A stretch of DNA of 64,000 bases from Peronospora farinosa (taxonomy: Eukaryota > Oomycota > Peronosporomycetes > Peronosporales > Peronosporaceae): positions 124,001 through 188,000 of the forward strand of contig CANTFK010000899.1 in assembly GCA_947646735.1 (NCBI GenBank), given 5' to 3'. Each line of letters opens with the position of its first letter. The first letter of the stretch is position 1. A model generated the notes under the pieces. The model did not search any database. It saw only the letters and a program-made list of their open reading frames with translations, and was not told the origin of the DNA. This document shows positions 10,264 through 20,434 of the stretch, in pieces. Both the position numbers and the translations under genes were made by a program.

Positions 10264-11289
10264 ATGACCAGATTCGAGATGAACATGGACGAGTCTTAGG
10301 TGGTTCCAGCGGTCTCGCTGGAGCATTCTGGCTTCCCACGTCTCACCTCGGTGGTGTGGCAGGTACTACATCTCCTCGCGGCGGTGTCTGGTGAAACTAT
10401 TGTGACGTCGCTGCTGAGCACAGCGACGTCCGATGATTAACGTGCCGCCATTCAAGCCTTTATGGTGCGCGAGCTCGCCGAAGCGAATTGGCGTGTATTG
10501 ACTCCCTCGCGCACTTCGCACCATGACGCTATCAAGATGGAGACGTCAACGTACTCCGGTGATGGTCTGGATCGTCTCCCCCTCAATCGCTGGTTTCGCG
10601 AGGTGGATATTGCAATAGCGTCAAGGTTAATTGACGCTCCGACGGCCAAGGTCAATTTCGTGTTGTCTCGTCTTGCTGGCAAAGCCAAGGAATGGGCTCT
10701 CGGAAAGCTCGTCGTAGATGATTCGGCGTTTCCTACGATGGACGATATTCAGCGTGACTTACGACTGGCTTTCGAGCCACCTCAAGATGAATCTTGCTTG
10801 CGTGCAGATTTCCTCTCACTCCGACGGGGCAAGCTGTTGATGCGTGACAATGTTCAGAAGACACGTCATCTTGCTTCTTGTATTACCAAGCAGCCAATTG
10901 ACATGGCCTCACAAGCCCATGTCTTTATTTTTGGTATGCAATAGGGCATGACGCGTTACTGCCTCAAGTCCCTCGAGGAGGCATTTGCCCTCGCGCTTCG
11001 TGGAGATTACACTGTCGCGTCGTCGTACCTGCACGCAGCGTCACAACATCCCCGGACGTCTGGCCCAGAGCCAGTGGAAATCGACGAAATTGAGTCCTAT
11101 CGTGGTCGCGGCAAATCATTAGGTCGCAAAATTCGCAATCCTAACACAATGAAGTGTTTTCGATGTGGCAAGACAGGCCATCGTGCGGCTGTTTGTCGAG
11201 CACCTGCGCCGGTGACTATGAACACAGCTGTCTCACGAGGAGACGCTGTGTCGTCGGTGGTCCCACCAAGAAACGAGCGATTCCAGTAG
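10264..11289 (+). pseudogene. Gag, copy 1b
   Basis: One frame from the ATG at 10264 to the stop at 11287-11289, interrupted by TAG at 10297, TAA at 10438 and TAG at 10942. Because all four points are in the same frame, the breaks are point substitutions rather than indels. The gag domain spans about 10560-10900 ([27 protein letters not shown]). The nucleocapsid part has CFRCGKTGHRAAVC with all four zinc ligands (11154-11196). The same stops occur in copies 1a and 1c, so they predate the duplication. Gag coats element RNA in virus-like particles; this one cannot be made at full length without readthrough. Confidence 0.88.
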
Positions 11290-11438
11290 GCGTGGGGCGC
11301 CCTACTGGTATAAATGGAGCCCCGAGTACTCGGGTGGCAGCTCGAGCTCCTAGCCCCAAAGTAATGCATACTCACTTCAATGCCACCACCATGCGCAATG
11401 ATTAGAGACGGATTATTATCAGTATCATCGTTGCTAGA

Positions 11439-12592
11439 GTGAAGCGACTACTCCGAGCGTTGTTGGATTCTGGCGCTTCCAACAACTTCTTTCGTGCATC
11501 ATGTTTGTCCCTTCTCCCGTCGACTGTCACGGTTCGAGAAGGTCCAGGTGACATAGTTGTCAAACTTGCCGATGGACAACCAAAACGTGCCCCGCGTAAA
11601 ACAGTGGTTTTACCGTACACTTTCGACGGTTTCCAGAGCAACGACGAATTTTTGGTGTACGATATGAACTATGCATTTTATTGCATACTTGGGATACCGT
11701 GGCTGTGACGGTATCAGCCGAAGATAGATTGGCTATCTCGATCCGTCACACGACGAAGCGGTTATGACGTCAGTGAAGTGTTCACTCATTTATTGGTTGC
11801 GTCATCCGATTAGCCTCACGTCAGGGTCGTGAAAGAACTCGCCACGACTCGTAGTCAACACAGAGAGAGCGATGACCCTCTGTGCGCAGTATATTCCGTT
11901 ACACTGATGGAGCCACAGAACGAGGCGGTCGAACAGCGGTTCCCCCATACAAAGACATCGGTCGAACAGCGGTTACCGATTCAAAACGAGGCGTTCGAGC
12001 AGCATTTCCCGCACACATAGACATCGGTCGAACAGGGGTTACCGATTCACAACGAGGCGGTCGAGCAGGGGCTCCCGCATACAAGCACATCGGACGAGCA
12101 GAGGCTCCCGATCAATTTTGAGGCGGTCGAGCAGGGGCTCCCGATTAATATCGAGGCGGTCGAGCAGGGGCTCCCTCAAACAAGTGAGGCGGTCGAAGAA
12201 GAGCTCCCGCTTTTGAGTGACGTGAATGGGCGGACTATGGATCCGCATGAGACCGACGTGGTGAAGACAGAGCTCCCACGTCTAGAGGGGGTACATCATC
12301 CCCTTGTGATAGCGACGTGCCAGTCTCGAGCAGGGGCTCGAGACGCAAGAGAAAACGCAAGAAAGGAGCATGCCGATCACCGAGACGACGAAATTCACGT
12401 CAACATGCTGATGCATTTGATTCCGTAGTGACGGAATCCGTATGCGCTCTTGAATATGTGGAGGGATCCCCACATCGTGGCCGCTACATTTAGGTAGAGA
12501 GAACACCGTGCACTGCTGCAGATATCACATCTCTGCCAGACCTTGCATGGAAAGACTTCCTTCATGACCTCAAGGCCGGCGACATCGAGCAA
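11439..12592 (+). pseudogene. Aspartic protease and repeat linker, copy 1b
   Basis: The retropepsin-like active site LLDSGASNNFF starts about 10 codons in, and the closing ILGIPWL is at 11685-11705. The frame then meets TGA (11706), TAG (11811) and TAG (12018). Between them it still aligns codon by codon with family 2 (QPKIDWLSRSV, DVSEVFTHLLV). Nine 11-residue repeats follow (11922-12218), then an acidic segment leading to reverse transcriptase. Copy 1b has DDPLC where 1a and 1c have DDSLC. Confidence 0.82.
11922..12218 (+). repeat. Nine 33-bp units coding for an 11-residue VEQGLP repeat
   Basis: The units keep exact 33-bp spacing from GAG at 11922 to 12218. Consensus: (E/T)-(A/S)-V-E-Q-(R/G)-(F/L)-P-x-x-x. 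Unit 3 ends in a TAG stop (12018-12020). Family 2 has a diverged version at the same position between protease and reverse transcriptase. Confidence 0.9.
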
Positions 12593-13825
12593 GTGTGCAT
12601 TGTTTCAGCCACCGAAGCAACCAGTGAAGAAGTTCTGGAGTCTCGCTCACAGAGAGCCGAGCCTAAATCAGTGCGCGAAGAACGCTTAGCGGCACGGTCT
12701 TGGGATGCTCTTCGTGCTTTGTGCAACCCTGTCTACGATATCGCCCGTGAGTACGCCGATATTTTCCCGGAAAAAAATTCAGCTGAGCTTCCAGCGGATC
12801 GTGGAGTGCGGCACGAGATAGATCTCGTGCCAGGATCGAAATACTGCGTGAAACGGCAGTGGCCGTTACCGCGCGACCAAGTAATCGCTATTGATGAATT
12901 TTTCGAGGGTCGTCGCAAGGCTGGCCATGTCCGCGAGAGTATCTCGCCACATTCGAGCCCGACTTCTGTGAGAAGAAATCCACCGGCGGTTGGCGCATTG
13001 TGCACGCCTTCAAAAAGCTGAATGATGCCACGATCCCGGCTCAAACGCCTATACCTCGAAAAGACATGATACCGAATACCATGTCCGGGAGCGAGATCTA
13101 CAGCGCCATAGATCTGACAGACGGTTTCTATCAGATCCTCATGAGCGCAGTGACATTCCGTTCACTGCGGTCAGCACCCTAAGCGGTATGCTTTGTAAGT
13201 GGCTAGTCATGCCACAAGGCCTTAAGAACGCTCCAGCTACGTTCAATCGGATGGTGACACAAGTACTTCGCCCACTTCGTGACTTTGCACCGAGCTACTT
13301 GTCGACATTTTTTTCTCACAGCCGCGCTGAGCAAAAGCTCAACGCTACGAAGGTACACCTTCGACACTTGAAGCAGGTGTTTCAAGTTATGCGCGAGAAT
13401 AAAATGTATGCGAATTTGAAGAAATGTGTCTTCTTCGCTTCCGAGATTCTAGTACTCGGTTGCTACGTCAGCAAGGAAGGTGTCCGCGCTGATCCTGAGA
13501 AGATCTCATCGATCTGTTCCTGGCCAACACCCAGGAACCAAACTGAATTACGTCAATGGCTCGTTCTGGCGAATTACTTGCATAAGTATACGAAGAACTA
13601 TTCTGAGCTAATTCAGCCATTATCGAATTTGCTCAAGAAAGATGGAGTATGGTTATGGGCGGCAGAACATCAATCTGCCTTCGACTCGTAAAGAAGATCT
13701 TGTCCGAGGCACCGAGGCTGATGATACCTGATTACTCCAAGCCATTCCACGTCGTATGTGACGCGAGCAATTTTGCTATAGGATGTGCCCTCATGCAATT
13801 TGATGACGAGGGTCGATAGCGCGTC
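12593..13825 (+). pseudogene. Reverse transcriptase, copy 1b, catalytic box lost
   Basis: Three frames carry pieces of one domain: 12593-13021 (EIDLVPGSKYCVKRQWPLPR), 13000-13182 (IPRKDM, AIDLTDGFYQIL) and 13188-13691 (WLVMPQGLKNAPATFNRM, then VLGCYVSKEGVRADPEKI). Small indels separate them. The active-site YxDD, normally SYFDDIFVHS in related elements, reads SYLSTFFSHS (box at 13296-13307), so both catalytic Asp residues are gone. The remainder up to 13825 holds the start of RNase H (FHVVCDASNFAIGCALM) and a TAG at 13816. The enzyme would be inactive even if translated. Confidence 0.88.
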
Positions 13826-14602
13826 GTGAGTTTTCAATCACGACAGATGAAACCTGACGAGAAAAATTATCCGGTACACGACAAGGAACTTTTGGCTATG
13901 CGTTACGCGCTAATCAAGTTTAGAGTATATTTGCTCGGCGAAAAGATGTTTTCTATCTACACAGATCACGCATCATTGCGTACCGCCGTCAAGAGTCCTC
14001 ACTTGTACCAGCGTATGGAACGGTGGTTGTCATTTTTTGCCGAGTATAACTTTGTGGTGCATTACAAGCCTGGCAAGAATAACATTCTCGCTGACGCGCT
14101 TTCTCGTCGTCCTGATTACGATCCTTGGCGCGATATGGGTCATCAAACGGAGTGTGTTGATGACGACGAAGATATCTGTGCGTGTTGTATTGAGCTGGGG
14201 CTTAATGCGATGATTTCGACCCCCGTGCTTTCGATCCGAACTCAGATCGCTGAATCCTACGCGAATGATTCCTTCTATGCAGGAATCATCAACTATCTCA
14301 GGGACCCGAGCGAAAAATTACTCGCGAAGTTGATGAAACCAACACGCGACAACATCAAGCGTTACGCGCTTGACGGCCCGTTGCTGACGTACACGATGGA
14401 CGTCTTTGATTCCCCGCGTGTCGTCATCCCTGCTGATGACGACCTTCGACCCCGATTGGTTTATGAATTCCACGACAGCTTAGCTGGCGGACACCTGTGT
14501 CGCGAAATGACGTTTGCGGCTATTTCTCGCGTATTTTTCTGGCCGCGAATGTATAGGTACATCCAGAAATGGGTGTGCTCCTGTGAACCTGTCAGCGTGT
14601 GA
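13826..14602 (+). pseudogene. RNase H and integrase zinc-finger segment, copy 1b
   Basis: This 258-codon frame is the best preserved part of the element. RNase H has DKELLAMRYAL, YTDHASL and ILADALSRRPDYDP, covering the Glu and Asp ligands after the CDAS motif just upstream. After a linker comes the integrase N-terminal HHCC region (YEFHDSLAGGHLCREMTF, FFWPRMYRYIQKW). The frame fails inside the CxxC pair (CSCEPVSV, then stop). RNase H would remove element RNA from the RNA-DNA hybrid; the zinc finger helps integrase assemble. Confidence 0.87.
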
Positions 14603-15431
14603 AGCCCGCGCCGTCTTCACAAGCCTCATTGCGTCCGCTTCCAATTGCTACGAATGCCTTGCGCTCAGTCAGTATGGGATTAATCTTTGTACTTCCACCG
14701 GATGAACAGAAACGCACGGGCGTATTGGTGTTAGTGTATCGATTCAGCAAAATGGTGCATTTTGCTCCGGTCTCCGCCAACATTACGGCGGAGACGACAG
14801 CGAAGATCTTCATTGATCTTATCTTCAGGAATCATGTCTTGCCAGAATCTATTGTTTCGGACCGTGACCCGCGTTTCACTTCGGCTTTCTGGGCCGAATT
14901 ATCCAGCTATTAAGCACGCGGTTGCTTATGTCTACGGCGGCCTATCCATAGACGGATGGGCAAACGGAGCGTGTGAACAGAGTGCTCGAAGATGTCTTAC
15001 ACAATTATGCAACATCGTTCTCGTCATGGAGTTCGTTTCTTCCATGTGCAGAGTTTGCAATCAACAATGCTGTCCATGCGTCAAACGGGTCGACGCCCCT
15101 TTTCGTTAACAACGCGAGGCATCCTCTCGTTCCGGCGCTACTTGCTCTCTCAGCTTCAGAGCGCCCTGTCTCAAAGTTTGGTGGGGAAGTATCTACGGAT
15201 GGAATTGCGCCGAAACTATTGATGATTGGTTACGATGAGAATAAGGTTGCTGTCGATGCACCTAATACTGGTAATTTTGTGGCCAACGGCATATCGACTC
15301 CTGACGCGATGCTTTCCATCGCGTCTCCCGTTGATAATTTTGCTCCAAAAGAAAATACGTCGCCTGTAAGTTCGGCTGCAGTAACCGAATTTCTGCTATT
15401 ACGACAAGAAATCTGCGCGTTTTGTACGTGA
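14599..15431 (+). pseudogene. Integrase catalytic core, copy 1b
   Basis: Frames 14599-14913 and 14973-15431 together hold the DDE core. The first catalytic Asp, found as LDFIF in family 2a, is Gly here (codon 14677-14679, MGLIF). The second is kept in SDRDPRFTSAFW. The Glu region TDGQTERVN survives, but a TAG (14949-14951) lies just before it and a frameshift lies at about 14910. The second frame continues FLPCAEFAINNAVHAS..TPLFVNN, typical of gypsy integrases. Strand transfer should be impossible. Confidence 0.85.
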
Positions 15432-15492
15432 TGCATTACAAGAGGCAGTCGACAAGCAAAAGGAGAATGCAGACAGAAGAGGTCGAAAGAAT

Positions 15493-16272
15493 ATGTTGAT
15501 ATTTCGCGACGGTGACAGAGTATTGTTATCAACTAGTGGATTGCCGAACACCTCAGTGACGAATTTGGGTGCTAATAAGTTAGCACCAAGATATATTGGC
15601 TCATTTCTGGTTGTTAAGGTGCATGTTGACGCTTACACGCTAGACATACCTACATCTATGCGTTTGCACCTGACGTTCTATGTAGGGCGCCTCAAGGCTT
15701 ACCTACCGGCGGATCTCCCTTCGAATCTCCCCCGCTCTTCTGTGCCGGCTCAAAATCCGACATCCCTTGACGATGACGCTGACGACGACTGGGACCAAGT
15801 TCTGCCCGAACGCGTGCAGACTCGATCTGCTGAGGTCCTCCGAACGCAGTTGTCTCAAGTTGACGTAGGCGCTCAACCAGTACCATCTGCTCACGTCGAG
15901 TCCGCTCAGCAGCCTCAGTCGCAGCATCCGCACGATCTTGAGCTCTCTCAGCCATCTTGCGAGCATCAAGTAGGGCATTCTTCGATTCCTCGGCTTCAGC
16001 GCGAAGTAGGCGCAGCGCATCATTCGATTGTACAGGCGCCCGATTACGAGAATCGGCGCTCATCACCAGAGGTCTTCCGTCGTGATGCTCCTCCTCCCTT
16101 AGTTAATGCATCGGGTGCGCGACGTTGTATTGTCGAAAGAATTGTCGATCACGAGGATCACAAGCCCCAGGCGCCGAGTAATAACTCGGCGCTCATGAAG
16201 AAGCATGTCGAGAAACATTACAGGGTTCGCTGGTTGGGATATTCGCCGGCGGACGATACATGGGAACCTTGA
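15493..16272 (+). pseudogene. Integrase C-terminal domain and truncated chromodomain, copy 1b
   Basis: The frame starts MLIFRDGDRVLLSTS and runs through LAPRYIGSFLVVKV, the usual integrase C-terminal domain. It then has a long polar linker rich in Gln, Ser and Asp, and a chromodomain-like end HYRVRWLGYSPADDTWEP. A TGA (16270-16272) cuts the domain where relatives continue; the next 90 codons stay open in the same frame, so this looks like a single CGA to TGA change. Chromodomains steer integration towards marked chromatin in chromoviruses, which places family 1 with or near that group. Confidence 0.82.
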
Positions 16273-16494
16273 AGTATGCTGGCTCAGGATGTACCAGACG
16301 TGGTCGAGGATTATGAATCGCGTAGGAAGACGGCTATTGCGAGTGATGCTGCCGATTCCATCCCCAATCTCGCGAGCCGTGATGCTCGCGAACAACAGAA
16401 CTTTGACGACGAGTTCCCGAGCGATTCCGAGGTTTATTATGAGGCTCGAGAAAACTTGGATGGCATTTGCGACTATGTGGGATGCCATAGCGAA

Positions 16495-16568
16495 TCGAAT
16501 TTGGCGCACGTGGGGATCGAACCAGCGACATCACGATCAAGAGCTCATTGGTAAACCACTGCACCAAC
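16495..16568 (-). other. tRNA-like relic in the 3' region of copy 1b
   Basis: On the minus strand a 74-base stretch has a D-arm-like segment (TTGGTGCAGTGGTTTACCAA, 5-bp stem), the T-loop GGTTCGATCCCC and a 3' end GTGCGCCA at tRNA spacing. The 5' acceptor strand and the anticodon stem do not pair and the T stem has two mismatches. It is not a working tRNA. It may be an old tRNA-derived insert. Confidence 0.35.
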
Positions 16569-16853
16569 GGAATGATAGCGAATGAAGAGTTTCGGTATGA
16601 GTTCTCGCAATTCTGGATGATTAGCGCCGATAAAACTGTATAGAGTACGCGGGATCAAATGTGTGTTCGTGACTCGCGGTGTCTGCTCCCTGTAGATCGT
16701 ACGGTTGATGTCGCCAGATATATCCTTGCGTGCGCGGCCAGGGTCATACTGCTCAGTTGTGTGTCACTGAGCAGGTTCGAGGTTGTGTCGCTGCATTTTC
16801 GGTGAAAAGGATCATTTTTATGTTATGTGCTTAAGTTGTAGTAAGCATAACAT

Positions 16854-16867
16854 AAAGAGGAGGGTGA
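16854..16867 (+). other. Polypurine tract, copy 1b
   Basis: AAAGAGGAGGGTGA lies directly before the 3' LTR start TGTAAT, where plus-strand DNA synthesis is primed in LTR elements. The mirror copy is at 17393-17406. Confidence 0.75.
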
Positions 16868-17184
16868 TGTAATAGGGAAACCTATTACATGAGTAGTTAT
16901 AGGGATAATACATAATTACATAAGTAGGCATAGGGCAGTATTTGATTAGCGGATACTGCGCGTCATTTTATTATTGGTTTATTAATGGGGTGCTAGACCC
17001 AATAATTAGCCAATAATAAATTGACTTCCATATTGAGTGGCTCCCACGATCTAGGGAACATATTCGCACTCATTGCGAATCAAAACACAAACGAAAATAA
17101 AACAGAGTTATATTTGAGCTAATTAAGAGCGCTTGCTCAACGCCCTATTAGTGTAAGACGGTAACGGGTTCTTAGCTCGTTACA
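16868..17184 (+). repeat. 3' LTR of copy 1b (317 bp, complete)
   Basis: Starts TGTAATAGGGAAACC and ends CGTTACA. It carries the 3'-type variants (AGGGAAACC, GGATAATAC) also found in the broken LTR of copy 1c, not the 5'-type variants (GGGGCAACC, GGATTAACAC) at 5829-6144 and 24023-24339. It contains TTCGCA-N5-TGCGAA (17063-17079), a small hairpin where copy 1c is broken. Confidence 0.9.
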
Positions 17185-17190
17185 GCAGTA

Positions 17191-17392
17191 GTGCGAATAT
17201 TTTCCCTAGATCATGGGAGCCACTCAATATGGAAGTCAATTTATTATTGGCTAATTATTGGGTCTAGCACCCCATTAATAAACCAATAATAAAATGACGC
17301 GCAGTATCCGCTAATCAAATACTGCCCTATGCCTACTTATGTAATTATGTATTATCCCTATAACTACTCATGTAATAGGTTTCCCTATTACA
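17191..17392 (-). repeat. Truncated 3' LTR of copy 1c
   Basis: 202 bp of 3'-type LTR, beginning on the plus strand at GTGCGAAT inside the LTR and ending at the element's polypurine tract. It differs from the same element's 5' LTR at about nine or ten positions, counted by eye. Confidence 0.88.
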
Positions 17393-17683
17393 TCACCCTC
17401 CTCTTTAAGTTATGCTTACTACAACTTAAGCACATAACATAAAAATGATCCTTTTCACCGAAAATGCAGCGACACAACCTCGAACCTGCTCAGTGACACA
17501 CAACTGAGCAGTATGACCCTGGCCGCGCACGCAAGGATATATCTGGCGACATCAACCGTACGATCTACAGGGAGCAGACACCGCGAGTCACGAACACACA
17601 TTTGATCCCGCGTACTCTATACAGTTTTATCGGCGCTAATCATCCAGAATTGCGAGAACTCATACCGAAACTCTTCATTCGCT

Positions 17684-17757
17684 ATCATTATGTTGGTGCA
17701 GTGGTTTACCAATGGGCTCTTGATCGTGATGTCGCTGGTTCGATCCCCACGTGCGCC
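17684..17757 (+). other. tRNA-like relic in the 3' region of copy 1c
   Basis: Same 74-base tRNA-like stretch as in copy 1b, here on the plus strand. One base in the anticodon arm differs (AATGGGCTC here, AATGAGCTC in 1b). Confidence 0.33.
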
Positions 17758-17987
17758 AAATTCGATTCGCTATGGCATCCCACATAGTCGCAAATGCCAT
17801 CCAAGTTTTCTCGAGCCTCATAATAAACCTCGGAATCGCTCGGGAACTCGTCGTCAAAGTTCTGTTGTTCGCGAGCATCACGGCTCGCGAGATTGGGGAT
17901 GGAATCGGCAGCATCACTCGCAATAGCCGTCTTCCTACGCGATTCATAATCCTCGACCACGTCTGGTACATCCTGAGCCAGCATACT

Positions 17988-18767
17988 TCAAGGTTCCCAT
18001 GTATCGTCCGCCGGCGAATATCCCAACCAGCGAACCCTGTAATGTTTCTCGACATGCTTCTTCATGGGCGCCGAGTTATTACTCGGCGCCTGGGGCTTGT
18101 GATCCTCGTGATCGACAATTCTTTCGACAATACAACGTCGCGCACCCGATGCATTAACTAAGGGAGGAGGAGCATCACGACGGAAGACCTCTGGTGATGA
18201 GCGCCGATTCTCGTAATCGGGCGCCTGTACAATCGAATGATGCGCTGCGCCTACTTCGCGCTGAAGCCGAGGAATCGAAGAATGCCCTACTTGATGCTCG
18301 CAAGATGGCTGAGAGAGCTCAAGATCGTGCGGATGCTGCGACTGAGGCTGCTGAGCGGACTCGACGTGAGCAGATGGTACTGGTTGAGCGCCTACGTCAA
18401 CTTGAGACAACTGCGTTCGGAGGACCTCAGCAGATCGAGTCTGCACGCGTTCGGGCAGAACTTGGTCCCAGTCGTCGTCAGCGTCATCGTCAAGGGATGT
18501 CGGATTTTGAGCCGGCACAGAAGAGCGGGGGAGATTCGAAGGGAGATCCGCCGGTAGGTAAGCCTTGAGGCGCCCTACATAGAACGTCAGGTGCAAACGC
18601 ATAGATGTAGGTATGTCTAGCGTGTAAGCGTCACCATGCACCTTAACAACCAGAAATGAGCCAATATATCTTGGTGCTAACTTATTAGCACCCAAATTCG
18701 TCACTGAGGTGCTCGGCAATTCACTAGTTGATAACAATACTCTGTCACCGTCGCGAAATATCAACAT
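17988..18767 (-). pseudogene. Integrase C-terminal domain and truncated chromodomain, copy 1c
   Basis: Same 259-codon frame and same terminal TGA after DDTWEP as copy 1b. Copy-specific states include LPSTSVTN (1b has LPNTSVTN) and KVHGDAYTL (1b has KVHVDAYTL). The Gly in KVHGDAYTL looks ancestral. Confidence 0.82.
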
Positions 18768-18828
18768 ATTCTTTCGACCTCTTCTGTCTGCATTCTCCTT
18801 TTGCTTGTCGACTGCCTCTTGTAATGCA

Positions 18829-19661
18829 TCACGTACAAAACGCGCAGATTTCTTGTCGTAATAGCAGAAATTCGGTTACTGCAGCCGAACTTACAGGCGA
18901 CGTATTTTCTTTTGGAGCAAAATTATCAACGGGAGACGCGATGGAAAGCATCGCGTCAGGAGTCGATATGCCGTTGGCCACAAAATTACCAGTATTAGGT
19001 GCATCGGCAGCAACCTTATTCTCATCGTAACCAATCATCAATAGTTTCGGCGCAATTCCATCCGTAGATACTTCCCCACCAAACTTTGAGACAGGGCGCT
19101 CTGAAGCTGAGAGAGCAAGTAGCGCCGGAACGAGAGGATGCCTCGCGTTGTTAACGAAAAGAGGCGTCGACCCGTTTGACGCATGGACAGCATTGTTGAT
19201 TGCAAACTCTGCACATGGAAGAAACGAACTCCATGACGAGAACGATGTTGCATAATTGTGTAAGACATCTTCGAGCACTCTGTTCACACGCTCCGTTTGC
19301 CCATCCGTCTATGGATAGGCCGCCGTAGACATAAGCAACCGCGTGCTTAATAGCTGGATAATTCGGCCCAGAAAGCCGAAGTGAAACGCGGGTCACGGTC
19401 CGAAACAATAGATTCTGGCAAGACATGATTCCTGAAGATAAGATCAATGAAGATCTTCGCTGTCGTCTCCGCCGTAATGTTGGCGGAGACCGGAGCAAAA
19501 TGCACCATTTTGCTGAATCGATCCACTAACACCAATACGCCCGTGCGTTTCTGTTCATCCGGTGGAAGTACAAAGATTAATCCCATACTGACTGAGCGCA
19601 AGGCATTCGTAGCAATTGGAAGCGGACGCAATGAGGCTTGTGAAGACGGCGCGGGCTTCAC
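18829..19661 (-). pseudogene. Integrase catalytic core, copy 1c
   Basis: Keeps VDRFSKM where 1a and 1b have VYRFSKM, but shares the MGLIF loss of the first catalytic Asp, the frameshift near the middle and the stop before TDGQTERVN. The catalytic loss therefore came before the three copies separated. Confidence 0.85.
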
Positions 19662-20434
19662 ACGCTGACAGGCTCACAGGAGCACACCCATTTCTGGATG
19701 TACCTATACATTCGCGGCCAGAAAAATACGCGAGAAATAGCCGCAAACGTCATTTCGCGACACAGGTGTCCGCCAGCTAAGCTGTCGTGGAATTCATAAA
19801 CCAATCGGGGTCGAAGGTCGTCATCAGCAGGGATGACGACACGCGGGGAATCAAAGACGTCCATCGTGTACGTCAGCAACGGACCGTCAAGCGCGTAACG
19901 CTTGATGTTGTCGCGTGTTGGTTTCATCAACTTCGCGAGTAATTTTTCGCTCGGGTCCCTGAGATAGTTGATGATTCCTGCATAGAAGGAATCATTCGCG
20001 TAGGATTCAGCGATCTGAGTTCGGATCGAAAGCACGGGGGTCGAAATCATCGCATTAAGCCCCAGCTCAATACAACACGCACAGATATCTTCGTCGTCAT
20101 CAACACACTCCGTTTGATGACCCATATCGCGCCAAGGATCGTAATCAGGACGACGAGAAAGCGCGTCAGCGAGAATGTTATTCTTGCCAGGCTTGTAATG
20201 CACCACAAAGTTATACTCGGCAAAAAATGACAACCACCGTTCCATACGCTGGTACAAGTGAGGACTCTTGACGGCGGTACGCAATGATGCGTGATCTGTG
20301 TAGATAGAAAACATCTTTTCGCCGAGCAAATATACTCTAAACTTGATTAGCGCGTAACGCATAGCCAAAAGTTCCTTGTCGTGTACCGGATAATTTTTCT
20401 CGGTAGGTTTCATCTGTCGTGATTGAAAACTCAC
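19658..20434 (-). pseudogene. RNase H and integrase zinc-finger segment, copy 1c
   Basis: Same 258-codon frame as copy 1b, with KPTEKNYPVHDKELL (Thr) where 1b has Asp and 1a has Ala. It ends in the same frameshift inside the zinc-finger Cys pair. Confidence 0.86.

Larger units (their letters stand above)
10263..17184 (+). mobile_element. Ty3/gypsy element copy 1b, lacking its 5' LTR
   Basis: Homology to copies 1a and 1c begins at 10263, one base before the gag ATG. The 5' LTR and primer-binding site are missing and a host gene fragment sits there instead. Gag, protease, reverse transcriptase, RNase H, integrase, chromodomain-like tail, polypurine tract and 3' LTR follow in order. With copy 1c it makes an inverted repeat with arms of about 6.8 kb around a spacer of about 120 bp (17070-17190). 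Confidence 0.93.

Noticed and set aside
5583..10463. Copies 1a and 1b as the two ends of one composite transposon carrying the gene island
   Set aside because: Inverted gypsy copies do not move DNA between them. The ends differ (1b lacks its LTR) and no outer target duplication is visible.
10942..10944. Programmed stop-codon readthrough in gag
   Set aside because: It is one of three in-frame stops in a frame with many other lesions. Decay explains all of them.
11922..12218. Regular 33-bp repeats as a possible CRISPR array
   Set aside because: The units are contiguous with no unique spacers, keep a protein frame, and lie inside a eukaryotic retroelement.
15692..16066. 124-codon minus-strand frame, open in copies 1b and 1c and partly in 1a
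   Set aside because: Antisense to the integrase C-terminal linker; it stays open only because the copies are near-identical.
16495..16568. Functional tRNA gene
   Set aside because: The acceptor and anticodon stems do not pair; only the D-arm and T-loop are convincing, so it was kept as a tRNA-like relic.
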